From assembly GCA_947568835.1 (NCBI GenBank), contig OX387609.1:12579708-12643707 (forward strand): a stretch of DNA of 64,000 nt, given 5' to 3'. Of this stretch, positions 35,206-44,676 are shown one piece after another (positions within the stretch are counted from its first letter, which is position 1; every line of letters starts with the position of its first letter). The notes beneath the pieces were generated by a model. The model was not told where the DNA came from, made no database searches, and was given only the letters and a program-made list of their open reading frames with translations. The position numbers and the translations under genes are program-made. Source of the DNA: Protonemura montana (Eukaryota; Arthropoda; Insecta; Plecoptera; Nemouridae).

Positions 35206-35505
35206 TTAAAAACTCACAACGCCGTGCAAACCTGAGTAGGCCTGGTCGAACTGCTCGTCGACAGCAACGATGACTGACACTAGGCGAGCCGACAAACCAT
35301 GTTCGGCGTTGGTCAGTCTGTGCAGGGCAAACTTGTTGTAAGGCACTATGTCTCGGAAGCACACTGCTTCCAGTACCCATGCAGGTCTTCCTGTTACCTC
35401 AGTGTATTGACCGTCATTTACGCGTGATTCTAAATCAATTTTAGCTAACCCACTCACATCTGCTTTCCTCGCGAAGAGAGTTCTAACTAAATTGATAGTT
35501 TGTCA
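35206..35505 (-). CDS. Hypothetical coding-like ORF
   Basis: A minus-strand frame open for about 99 codons after a TGA, without an ATG at its start. It has protein-like composition, including LARKAD-like and GRPAWVLEAVCFRDIV stretches. It contrasts with the AT-rich DNA on both sides. No family is recognised, and no clear splice acceptor is seen at the open start. It could be an exon or a captured fragment. It lies about 420 bases upstream (minus sense) of the polymerase fragment, but there is no evidence the two belong together. Confidence 0.3.
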
Positions 35506-35604
35506 GCTGTTGAGTTTTTGCCTTGATTGCAACATATACAAACATAAAAGGAATCTTTCCTGGATGTTTTCATTTACTTGTTTGGTTAGTTTGTTTGGTT
35601 AGTA

Positions 35605-36305
35605 TCATAGTTGGGGAAGAACGTTTTAAAATCGTTTTTTTTTTTTTTAAGATCAAGATCGTCGTCAAAAAACGATCAAAGATCGAAGTTAGCGATTGTT
35701 TTCTTTTTACGATCGAATTCAAATTTGTTTCTATAAAAGATCAAGATCGTTTAAAAGATTGTTTTCGAAGAAAAATCATGTGATCAATAAAACTTAAAAC
35801 TAATAATAGCGTTTGGAATCCTGGAAACGCTTTTAAGTCTTTGAAGAAAAAGAGGAGTTTGCAAAGAAGACTAGAAGGATTGAGTTAAAGTACAAGTCCA
35901 TGTGCTATAATTGTAAATATATTTTTGCTTTGGTTAATCCTATTATTCTTATAATTACAATTTTGGTTCCCATTTCGATTGCCAATTTACAATGTAAATA
36001 TGTTTTTGATCTCAAAGAAATTGTTCGTTAATTAAAACAAAATATGAATATGAGCCAAAGAAGATATTATGATCTCTAGTATTACCGTATATACTATTTA
36101 CCTGAAGGGAAACTAGACAAAAGATTGTAAAATCAAAAATGTTGTTAAGTATTTAAGTTTGTTCAAGTGGTTGTCTGTCCATTTTTGTCAGCAAGTCTAC
36201 CTCTTTTTTTGGTGAAAATGTCACCTCCAATACTGAAAATCCGTTCTACAGCCGAGTACTCCATTAGATGTTTTCCCTGCCCCTTCAACAAAAGGTCTCT
36301 CACCC
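35605..36305 (-). mobile_element. hAT transposon 3' part with transposase C-terminus
   Basis: The minus strand at 36,305-36,165 reads MEYSAVERIFSIGGDIFTKK, then RGRLADKN, then soon a stop. The S-A-x-E-R-x-F-S-x-x-G-D-x-F-x-x-x-R-x-R-L motif is the hAT dimerisation domain (Dimer_Tnp_hAT). Downstream in the minus sense, 35,640-35,765 holds a cluster of AGATCAAGATCG and ACGATC repeats like hAT subterminal binding sites. At about 35,608 TAGTTGGGGAAGAACG resembles a hAT terminal repeat. The rest of the transposase and the other end are not seen, so the element is truncated. Confidence 0.7.
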
Positions 36306-36373
36306 CCGCCTACATAAGTCATTATGTCAAAAAAACTTATGGAGCACTTGCGACAGACTAGGCTACAGGTCTG

Positions 36374-37210
36374 TAATTTCATTTGTAATTTAATGAATAG
36401 TTTAATAATAATTTGATTCAATAAAACTTCACGTGTGATTCGGTTAAAACACCACAAATAAATAAGGATGGTGGTGATTACCCCGTGGGAATCTGTATCC
36501 TCATCTGTGTCATCCTCACCGCTTGCTGTCTTGGTCTTGCCCACCCCCTTTATTTGGTTGACGCGCTCGCTGCGTTTGGTCTGATATGTCTGTCGAGTGT
36601 ATCCTGCTCTCGCGGCCGCCATTACATTGGAGTGCTACCATCTCTTATCGCGTTAAACGCGAATTGGAAGTAAAGTTTCCATTGCGTTTGAGAGTTTTCA
36701 GCATCACTAGTTCCAAGGCAAGATGAGTTCTAATGCATTTATCTGGCCCGTGTATTCAGCACCAACCTTTTCAGCTTTCATTGCCTACCTCGGACAGCCA
36801 CGTTTCAGTCGCCAACTTCTTTACTATCTTGTCCAGTTGACTTGGCACAAAAAGTGGCAAGCAAATGCCTGATGCCTGCAAATGCCAGCACTGCCAATGC
36901 CTGGGGCTTCCGATGAAACTGGACGGCAGGATCACCATCTTGGTGACATTGCAGCCCTGCTGCTCGGCACGGTGAGCCATGTGGTCTATAAGACCACGAT
37001 AAAGCTCGGCTAGAAGGGTTCTCTGGTTTCTGATCACGAACTCATGGCGGTTCCCCTCTACCTTCATGTACGCGTCCACCATGTACTGCTACGTCAGCTT
37101 ACCGGCGTGCAGCACGGGGTGGAAGGAGCCGGGACGCTCGTGGAGTCGATGGCTGTAGAACTCAATCAGAGTGACGACACTGTGTTTTGATTGCCTCGTG
37201 TGTGGCACAT
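36374..37210. repeat. Segmental duplication, copy A
   Basis: Two blocks recur in order at 38,530-39,640. The first (36,374-36,582) matches 38,545-38,755 almost base for base, with ATTCAATAAAACTTCACGTG inside. The second (36,904-37,200) matches 39,334-39,630 and carries the Helitron Rep part. The offsets differ (about 2.17 and 2.43 kb), so one copy has gained or lost about 260 bases between the blocks. The second block continues beyond 37,210 only in copy A. Confidence 0.8.
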
Positions 37211-37330
37211 CTCTTCGCCAGCCGGGCTCTCCTCCCGGAAATAACAGGTCGTAGCTCAACGGATCCGTGTTGGGCAATAGGACGGACAGCTGCTCAGCAT
37301 TCTCACGCCTGTCCATTCGATGTGTCGTCG
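36890..37330 (-). pseudogene. Helitron Rep (Helitron_like_N) fragment, copy A
   Basis: Minus-strand frames give the N-terminal part of a Helitron replication initiator. They read DPLSYDLLFPGGEPGWRRDV, then KHSVVTLIEFYSHRLHERPG, a TGA stop, then VDAYMKVEGNR and QGCNVTKMVILPSSFIGSPR. The YDPLxYxLLFPxGExGW signature is typical. The frame stops matching after GSPRH, where unrelated DNA starts; the rolling-circle HUH and tyrosine motifs are missing. It is a dead partial copy. Confidence 0.8.
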
Positions 37331-37399
37331 CTTCGAATTCCGGCGAAAACGACTGCCATTGTTAACAAACATCGCAATAACTTTGAGTCACAGAAGGCA

Positions 37400-38310
37400 C
37401 CAGGATAACGGCCAATCAGATGCACGAAAATTATGACGTATGGCGCTCGTAGCGCTGTCTGCGAGTCGATGCCGAACAACATTCTTCGTCAACTCCCCCT
37501 TACCAGTCTTCAGGTCTTTGCGCAAGTTCAAATTGGGAGAGGATTGCAATCCTGGCCCTTAAGAGGGTAAAAGGATTCAGCACACAAAATTTTAACAAAA
37601 GATAAACAAGTGTGTTTATTATTGAAAGACCACTTTTTTTTTATGAAAATAAATACAATTTTCACGAAGTCAAACATTTCAAATTTGATACATTTCAGTT
37701 CGAGCATACCTTTTGGCAAATTTTCTCCTATAAGTAACCAGTCACTGTAACTTAATCGAGGGCGTTCTATGCCAACAAAATGTAGCTGACAATGTTAATT
37801 GGGTCCCTGGATCCAGTCCAGGCTCACGGCCGGGTGTCCAGTCGAGGAACAAGTGACGTGTAGAGGGTAACGTTTAAAGGGATAAAAATTGATGTAGACT
37901 TCGGTATTGGGTCATCAATTTACATTCACTTCGTATACTCGGAGAAGACAATTTCAGCTACTAAATGAAATCGTTGATCAACCTGTCAATGTTACTTTAA
38001 AACAAAAACATCGTGATTCCCCTGCAGCCCACCTGTCATTCTCGAGCTCAGAGTCAGAAGTTCAGTGAGATTTTGTCACCGAGAGAGAGAGAGAGAGATA
38101 CACCGACAACATGCTAGAGTGAGCGCGACGGTGTTGACCAAGTTCACGTGTCCGACGTTTCGTGTCCATCTTGCTTGAACTGGTTTGATTTCGACATCAC
38201 CGGCGAATATGTCGCTTCAAGTAGGAGGCAATTGATTATTTTCAAATGTATTTGTTACTTTCAATTTATACTTAGTAACTATGAGAATACATTTCAGAGA
38301 AGATGTCGAC
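37400..38310. other. Non-coding stretch, no gene recognised
   Basis: No gene or element end is visible. A GA-dinucleotide run lies at about 38,082-38,098. Confidence 0.5.
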
Positions 38311-38529
38311 ATTGAATGATAATTCGACTCTCACTTCTCCGCTCTTTTCCTCTTTACTTGATGTGTCTTGGGGGCCACACAGCCCTCATCTATTTCATTT
38401 TTCCTGAAAATTATCTTAAGAAGATTGGTTTGCTGAAAAATCCATACTTTTGCATTCTTTGGTCTTTTTCTCTGGCGCTCTCTTCGTTCTTCCCCTTTTT
38501 TTTCGTAGCACCTTCCATTCGGGGTTTGG

Positions 38530-39640
38530 CTAAAATGATAATTTCATTTGTAATTTTAATGAATAGTTTAATAATAATTTGATTCAATAAAACTTCACGT
38601 GTGATGCGGTTAAAACACCACAAATAAATAAGGATGCTGGTGATTACCCCGTGGGCATCCGTATCTTCATCTGTGTCATCCTCACCGCTTGCTGTCTTGG
38701 TCTTGCCCACCCCCTGTATTTGGTTGACGCGCTCGCTGCGTTTGGTGTGATGAGCCAATCATTTTCTCCGCTGTACTTGTCCTCGTGGTCGGACCGTTAG
38801 GTGAGGTGGTCACTGTCCAGGTCGGGCCTGTGCCATTTTCCGGCAGAATGAGCCACCGTGCCTGTCCTGTTTGGTGGTCTTATTAAAAGCATTTGATCCA
38901 CACCATACGCCGTTCCGACTCCATTAATTCCCTATCCAGCCCGCTTGGCTCAGGATCCGTTCCCGTGTACGGGGAACCAGTTAGTTACACAGCCCTGTGG
39001 ATCGGCCTTGACACGGACTGAAGCAAAAGATAGCAATCTGTTGAACTGTCAGATATGGCCACGGAAGTTTCGGGGCTCTGCCTGGCGGTTAGTGTCTCGC
39101 AGCAGATCTAGGTAGCACAGTGTCTCTTTGTCAGATCAGTCATGAGTTCGTTGATTTTCAGTTCGAACTCTCGGGCGGTGAGATTGGTTCGGTCCTCAGC
39201 CCTTTCAAACGCCGCAAGGCTCGCCTGGATCTCGAGCCACTTCGGGTTGCACGTCGTCGTCAGGAAAAGATCAGGCTTTCCAAACTTTGTGACTATGCCC
39301 ATTGCGTCTTGATAGAGTTGCTGGCAATGTCTTGGACTTCCGATGAAACTGGACGGCAGGATCACCATCTTGGTGACATTGCAGCCCTGCTGCTCGGCAC
39401 GGTGAGCCATGTGGTCTATAAGACCACGATAAAGCTCGGCTAGAAGGGTTCTCTGGTTTCTGATCACGAACTCAAGGCGGTTCCCCTCCACCTTCATGTA
39501 CGCGTCCACCATGAACTGCAGCGTCAGCTTGCCGGCGTGCAGCACGGGGTGGAAGGAGCCGGCACGCTCGTGGAGTCGATGGCTGTAGAACTCCATCAGA
39601 GTGACGACACTGTGCTTTGATTGCCTCGTGTGTGGCAATA
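38530..39640. repeat. Segmental duplication, copy B
   Basis: Partner of 36,374-37,210. Here the Rep part extends further at its C-terminal side (39,334 down to 39,108), while the N-terminal side is cut at about 39,640 where AT-rich DNA begins. Confidence 0.8.
39108..39638 (-). pseudogene. Helitron Rep (Helitron_like_N) fragment, copy B
   Basis: A minus-strand frame open for 176 codons. In order it reads KHSVVTLMEFYSHRLHERAG, LQFMVDAYMKVEGNR, QGCNVTKMVILPSSFIGSPR, QDAMGIVTKFGKPDLFLT, TCNPKWLEI and INELMTDLTKRH, and then stops. KPDxFxTxTCNPKWxEI is the diagnostic Helitron_like_N signature. The HUH endonuclease block that should follow TKRHxxG is absent. The 5' side is cut off at 39,638 where copy A still shows the LLFPGGEPGW region. 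The frame is unbroken within this piece, so the loss is by truncation rather than by point decay. Confidence 0.82.
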
Positions 39641-39649
39641 TATAAATTA

Positions 39650-41140
39650 TTGACCAATATTTATCAATATACCAATTATTTGAATGTTTGTTTTATCACA
39701 AGTTACTTATGTCGCATGGGGATCTAGCTCTTAAAACTTTGTTAGTTGGACGCATGGACGGGCCTTAAGGTATACATGTGATGTGCAGTGTTCCTTCTTT
39801 TCAATGTTCCAATTAGGAAACGAGGAATTAGGAAACACATTTTTTACCTTAAGGCGAGCGTATTTTGCATCATTTGGGATGTCCATAATGTCGAGGTGAA
39901 AGAAGTTGAATGGCGTGAACCAAGAACGGTCATGAACCATCTGCAATTATGCAACCCTGACCAACTCTTAATATGACGTTGCACGGGTCACAAAGAATTT
40001 GGCCAATCACAGCCAACCCAAGCAGAGAATTGAAGCTGTGACGTCACTCCATAACGGAATTTATTGCAGATTTCTTCCTACTTAATAACTTTTACCCAAT
40101 ACAAAATCGTTATTATTATATTTGATTACAATTATAGCAATTTTTATATTACAACTTTTTTATAAAACTATTGGATAATAGAATTTGAACCCAGATGAAG
40201 CATGGCAAAAAATCATATGGTAATTTATAAAATTATTTTATTTTATTAGTAGTTGAACTTTTGCTTATTTTGAAGTTAAAAGTCCGAATTAAAATTTTAA
40301 AGTGATGTGACCCGTAGCTTACCTTTTTTAATGCAAGAGCATGATGGATGACGAGGATGAAGCCTATTATCATTATATGAGACAACAAGACTTAACTCAC
40401 ATTGCTTAGTATAGCGAAACATTCACAATCACATTTGCTTTTTCTCCATTTCGGGGAAGGATAGGTATTTAATTTCTTTACTTTGAGGCGATACCTTATA
40501 TTTACAACAAAATTGTGAATTGTCATTAATAACTTACTGTAATGCAAATGACAGAAAAATACATGTACAACGATGGCTCAGGATCGAGGCGTTTGGTTTG
40601 CTAAATAACGAACCAGCTCTTCAAGTGCCAAAGCTATCCGTGTGTGTATTGCAATCTACCTCTCACCTTGGGCAATCATCTCGGCAGATAATCAATTTGT
40701 ATTATATAATGTAGTTCAAGTTGCCGTTTTACTAAAAGGTTTAACATGTATATTTTTAAATGATTTCCTAAAGCTCACCCCGTTTGAACAGTCTGTGTTG
40801 CGGTATCAGTTGGTAGAACATCAGTGTGTTCGACGATTACCCAATTAGCTGGTTCTTGGTAGCACGTAGTTGTTGCCGTGACTGATTCAGAATTGGCTGG
40901 GAAGGCTCATCAGCTAAGTGGAAATTTTGATTTGTTTATTAAATAAGAACTAATAAACCTTGTTTTGATTTCTAAGTACTCGATTAACTAGAGAGAGAGT
41001 GACTACATACCGCACAACTTCCAATCATCGGGTACCTCATATTAAATATTTATCCTACACGCATTTGCAGTTCGAAAACCGTCTAAAGTATTATAGTAAA
41101 AGTGATGAGTACCCAATGAACTGAAATAGTAACCTTGCAT
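39650..41140. other. AT-rich stretch, no gene recognised
   Basis: Only short frames. The left end of the Harbinger element whose right end is at 41,528 should lie here or further left, but I could not find a matching GGGCCGG end. Confidence 0.45.
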
Positions 41141-41150
41141 CCTAACTTAC

Positions 41151-41528
41151 CTTTTCTTGCCAAGTGACGGCATCAGTCTTCTTGTTCTCAACAATTTTAT
41201 AATGACTGACAACAATGTCAGTTAATTTCAAGCACTCGTCTCTCGAAAAGTTAGCACTTCGCGACTTTCCTGACATTTTTTTTAAGTTGAACTGAATTTT
41301 TATTGAACTGAAATTGTGAAAGAACAACAACAAAACAGCTGATCGCGAGCAGTGAGAATATTGTTTCCAATGATGGCGAACAAAACAGCAGTACCAACTT
41401 TGTTTTATCTGCCAGTTAGCTAACCTCCAGTTAACTGGCGGTGGAAAGACGCAATTTCAATGTTAACTGGAACTTAGGTTATCTGCCAGATAACTTTTAA
41501 CTTAACTGGACATTAGTAAAACCGGCCC
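41151..41528 (-). mobile_element. Harbinger element end with Myb/SANT first exon
   Basis: The right end reads TAAAACCGGCCC (to 41,528) and then TTA, the same as the terminal repeat of the complete element at 58,045-59,915. Inside, the subterminal DNA carries inverted CCAGTTAAC/GTTAACTGG copies. The minus-strand exon 41,277-41,151 encodes MSGKSRSANFSRDECLKLTD and ends WQEK just before GTAAGT. This is the same start, length class and donor position as the SANT exons at 55.3 and 58.3 kb. Later exons and the left terminal repeat are not recognisable, so the element is truncated or rearranged. Confidence 0.72.
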
Positions 41529-41529
41529 T

Positions 41530-42755
41530 TAGTCTATTTACGGGGTCCAGTCGACTTAGAAAGCGAAAGTCCCGGTTGTAATTCCAATTCGCGGCTTTAA
41601 ATCGCCTTACTAGATAGCGAATACCAATTTTAGGCGAGATTTCCATTTCTCGCAATTGCCATTGCAATGGTTGCAGCTTGGTTTTCTGCTACCATGTGGT
41701 TGAGCACATCTAGGTTGACGATTTTTTCCGTGGCAGTCGGTGTAAGAATTTTCTTCTACACGACTACGCTTTGGAGTTGATGTCTTGCTGGCTGGTGCCT
41801 ATCTCTTTGCAGAGCAACAACCATCGGATGTTGATGCACCCTCATTTATTGCTGAAAGCTTAATTTTATAAAGAGCTGCACTTGCTGATACGAGCACTAC
41901 ATGCTGTCTAATCGTATTAGTCAAATCTTATCTGATATGAATCAGCCCTCAACACTGTTGGAGTTAATGGTGGATCTTCAACTGCAAAGTAATACAAATA
42001 TCTGTATGCCAATAATAGGTACATACATTCGAGGGAAAGAAGGCCAAGACAAATAAACATTTCTTACCAAATATTGTTTCCGGAGGAATGCTGTCGACGA
42101 CAATATCTTCATAGTACAAGACGGCATCATTTATCTTTCTACCCCGTGGAAAGGCTTTACAAAACCAAATAAATACTAGTACAAACAATTTAATGCATAC
42201 GTACCTCTTCATTTCTGAAACCAAAGTCTGGTATGTCGGGCATGCCATAAACAAACTGCCCTCCCATTAGCTCCAAGAGCTTTTCCTCTCGAGCTGTTAG
42301 TGAGAGGTTGCTAGGAGGACCTTCCCCAGTCCCGTTCAGATAAACGCGAAATTTCAACGCCTTTGCTTTTGTGTGGCGTTTCCAGCTCTACCAAGCCTTC
42401 CCGTTTCCAGGCCTGAGGAATTCAATCGGGCAGCGAGAACCTGCCACATTGATTTAGATTTTTCTCGCTCACTAACGTCGAGAAATTTCCCTCGAGAAAA
42501 ATCTGGGTGGGCTACCATGTCCAACAAAATTTGTTGTTGGCTGTGAGAGGATTTTTTCCATCAACTTCAGGTAAACGTTCGTAGAATCACGCATCTCACT
42601 TCTGAAGCTATTGACACTTTTAAACTCATCTTCGAACCTCGTTCTTTTATGTCTTGGGCGTTTGTTAAAAAGACAGTAGCAAAACTGCCTGGCGCGACTG
42701 TTTGTCAGTTTTGCGTGTCAGTAGCTCCTACGTCAAGCATCAAGTATATAGGAAC
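41530..42755. other. Non-coding stretch, no gene recognised
   Basis: Short frames only; a minus-strand frame at 41,964-42,254 has no motif and looks like chance. Confidence 0.45.
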
Positions 42756-42763
42756 GGGACCTA

Positions 42764-43100
42764 GTGTTAATTAATAATAATAATAATAGATCTTTATTAG
42801 CAGATAATGCTATCTTCAAAAACGAAGGTTTTTGGTCCAAAAAAGGTCCAAAAAACGAATTGTACATACAAGCAAAATACATGGAAAATATATTTCCTCC
42901 CTTCTTCCTTATTTTTACAAAACTAACGTTAGGTAACCTGTTGGGAGAAATTGGTATTACACTCTGCACTAAAAAAAAAAGTGTCAAGTGGTCCACAGTT
43001 CTTAACTTTATCTTTTATAATTCTAGTGGAGAAGCTACCCAAGCGTGGAGATTCCGTGTTCAAATCCATTTCGAGTCTATTACTTAATTATTATTTAGTT
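42764..43100 (-). mobile_element. Probable LINE or SINE 3' end, minus orientation
   Basis: The stretch begins on the plus strand with (TAA)n then GATCTTTATTAGCAGATAAT. Read from the minus strand this is a 3' end AGCATTATCTGCTAATAAAG followed by a TTA/ATT microsatellite, like the tails of the LINE copies at 46.95, 52.71 and 55.87 kb. A related TTGTCTGCTAGG lies at 43,300. No reverse-transcriptase frame is recognisable in it, so this rests on the tail alone. Confidence 0.4.
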
Positions 43101-43190
43101 CATCATAAATTATTCTTTTCAGTTCATATCATGAATCATTTAGTCATTATTTTAACAATACTTACTTTTATTTGATTGGAAATATCTGTT

Positions 43191-43263
43191 AAGTTGAACT
43201 GAATTTTTATTGAACTGAAATTGTGAAAGAACAACAACAAAACAGCTGATCGCGCGCAGTGAG
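43191..43263. repeat. Detached piece of Harbinger 5' region
   Basis: These 73 bases match 41,284-41,356 with about one difference (AAGTTGAACTGAATTTTTAT near the start, AACAGCTGATCGCG near the end). At 41.3 kb this DNA lies between the SANT start codon and the element end. Here it stands alone, so it is a relic of a deleted second copy. Confidence 0.7.
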
Positions 43264-43440
43264 TACTATTTCAGAGTACTACTATCAGAGTACTATTTCA
43301 GTTTTCCTAGCAGACAATGCTACGCGATCAAGCCGTATAAATATACGGACAAATAAAACAAGAGCGCGCTCTGCGAGCCAAGACTCGGCTAAAAGGCACC
43401 AACAACAATTAATTATTTTCTTGTATCTCTTAGAAGAGAT

Positions 43441-43677
43441 ATAGCAGCACTGGAATCAAACCCGGGACTCACAGAACGTGAACCAATCGGCTTTACCACG
43501 CGACCACACACGCTCTAAATTAGTGCATGGTGTTTTTTTACCGTTCGGTGGTCACCCATCCAATGCCTGACCCAGTGAAGTGAAGCTTAACTTCGGTGAT
43601 CTCAAGAGGACCGGTGTTTCCAACACGCCAAACCGTTCGGTGGTCACCCATCCAATAACTGACTCAGCGCAGTGATG
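43441..43677 (-). mobile_element. SINE with 5S-rRNA-like dimer and tRNA-like part
   Basis: On the minus strand, 43,677-43,541 holds two 5S-rRNA-like units in tandem. Each contains ATTGGATGGGTGACCACCG (the internal control region), and one contains GATCACCGAAGTTAAGC. Just downstream, 43,516-43,441 has a tRNA-like box A (GGTCGCGTGGTAAAG) and box B (GGGTTTGATTCC) about 28 bases apart, as in tRNA genes. 5S-headed SINEs are SINE3-type; 5S plus tRNA heads are known in AmnSINE-type elements. The tail and target duplication were not found. Pol III transcription is inferred only. Confidence 0.6.
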
Positions 43678-43689
43678 TTTTATTGGAAA

Positions 43690-44325
43690 GTGAGATCATT
43701 GTCTTATCTCAATCGATTCAATGTGGGTTTATTATGTAATGCACAGGTGAGACGCGCACACAGTGAAAGCCGTGAGAGATGATTTTTACCCTCGGCAAGA
43801 GTTAAGATTATTTTGTTTTTGGGTAAAATGGCTCCAGAGGTAGTCAAAATGGTACTCACATTCTCTCAGAATTATGTGTGTGGGTGAGAGGGAAGGGGGG
43901 GGGGGGGACGGCACCACTCATGACACACATTTTTCCCGTGCTCTCTTCGCCTTCCACTGTCGTAGATAACATTTAATCAGCTGGCCGTGCCAGACACGCC
44001 TCCTAGACATTCTACGCTGCAGATAATAAAGCTATCTCTACTTGACACTTTCGACAACGCCGTGCAGCAGTGTCGCGCGTTCAGTTGCAGAGGCGTCGTC
44101 CATTCGCAATCAGTCTCCGTATGACGACTCGATGCCCCTATCTCTTTGACCTCGAATCCAAACATAGAATCACCGACAAACCGCACGGCGATGAGACGCG
44201 GTCACGGTACGCCACTGCCGCGATAAGACTGCGTTTATTGCTGCATGAGACTCCGAACGCTGGTCGTCACGAGCATGGTTTTCACTGAGCGGTAGTCGCT
44301 GAGCGAGAAACAACTCACCGACCAG
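43690..44325. other. Spacer upstream of the EcKinase-like gene
   Basis: It includes a run of about 13 G at 43,895-43,907. Frames on both strands near 43,977-44,288 lack motifs. It may hold the promoter and a 5' exon of the EcKinase-like gene, but neither can be pinpointed. Confidence 0.45.
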
Positions 44326-44330
44326 GTAGG

Positions 44331-44652
44331 TACCAAGAACCTACCCTGTCCCATCGCACCCTGCCCCTATGTCCCATGTCTCGTGTCACAGCCTTGCCTG
44401 GAGGTCGTGGGGCATGAACCACAGCATCGTGCCAAAAACTCACCCTGTCCCATCGCGCCCTGCCTAACCTAGTCCCCGCCCCAATGTCCCATGTCTCGTG
44501 TCACAGCCTTGCCTGGAGGTCGTGGGGCATGAACCACAGCAGCGTGCCAAGAACCCACTCTGTCCCATCGCACCCTACCTAACATGGACCCTGCCCCCAT
44601 GTCTCGTGTCCTAGCCTTGTCCAGAGGTCGTGGGGCATGAACCACAGCATGG
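44331..44652. repeat. Three-copy minisatellite before the EcKinase-like gene
   Basis: Three direct units start at about 44,331, 44,430 and 44,545 (about 99, 115 and 106 bases). Each runs from TGCCAAGAAC (TACCAAGAAC in the first) through CTGTCCCATCG and CATGTCTCGTGTC to GAGGTCGTGGGGCATGAACC and ACAGCA. The third unit ends 12 bases before the splice acceptor CTTGCAG of the coding exon, so the array occupies the end of a 5' intron or 5' leader. Confidence 0.9.
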
Positions 44653-44676
44653 CTGTGCTTGCAGATTGCCCGCACG

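Noticed and set aside
43441-43516. A true tRNA gene
   Set aside because: A and B boxes are present, but the acceptor stem does not pair and no clear anticodon arm is visible.
44331-44652. CRISPR-like array
   Set aside because: Only three long units with diverged insides; it is a eukaryotic minisatellite.
44659-44676. An upstream start for the EcKinase-like gene
   Set aside because: The frame opens at TTG inside the splice acceptor CTTGCAG; the ATG at 44,677 is the natural start.
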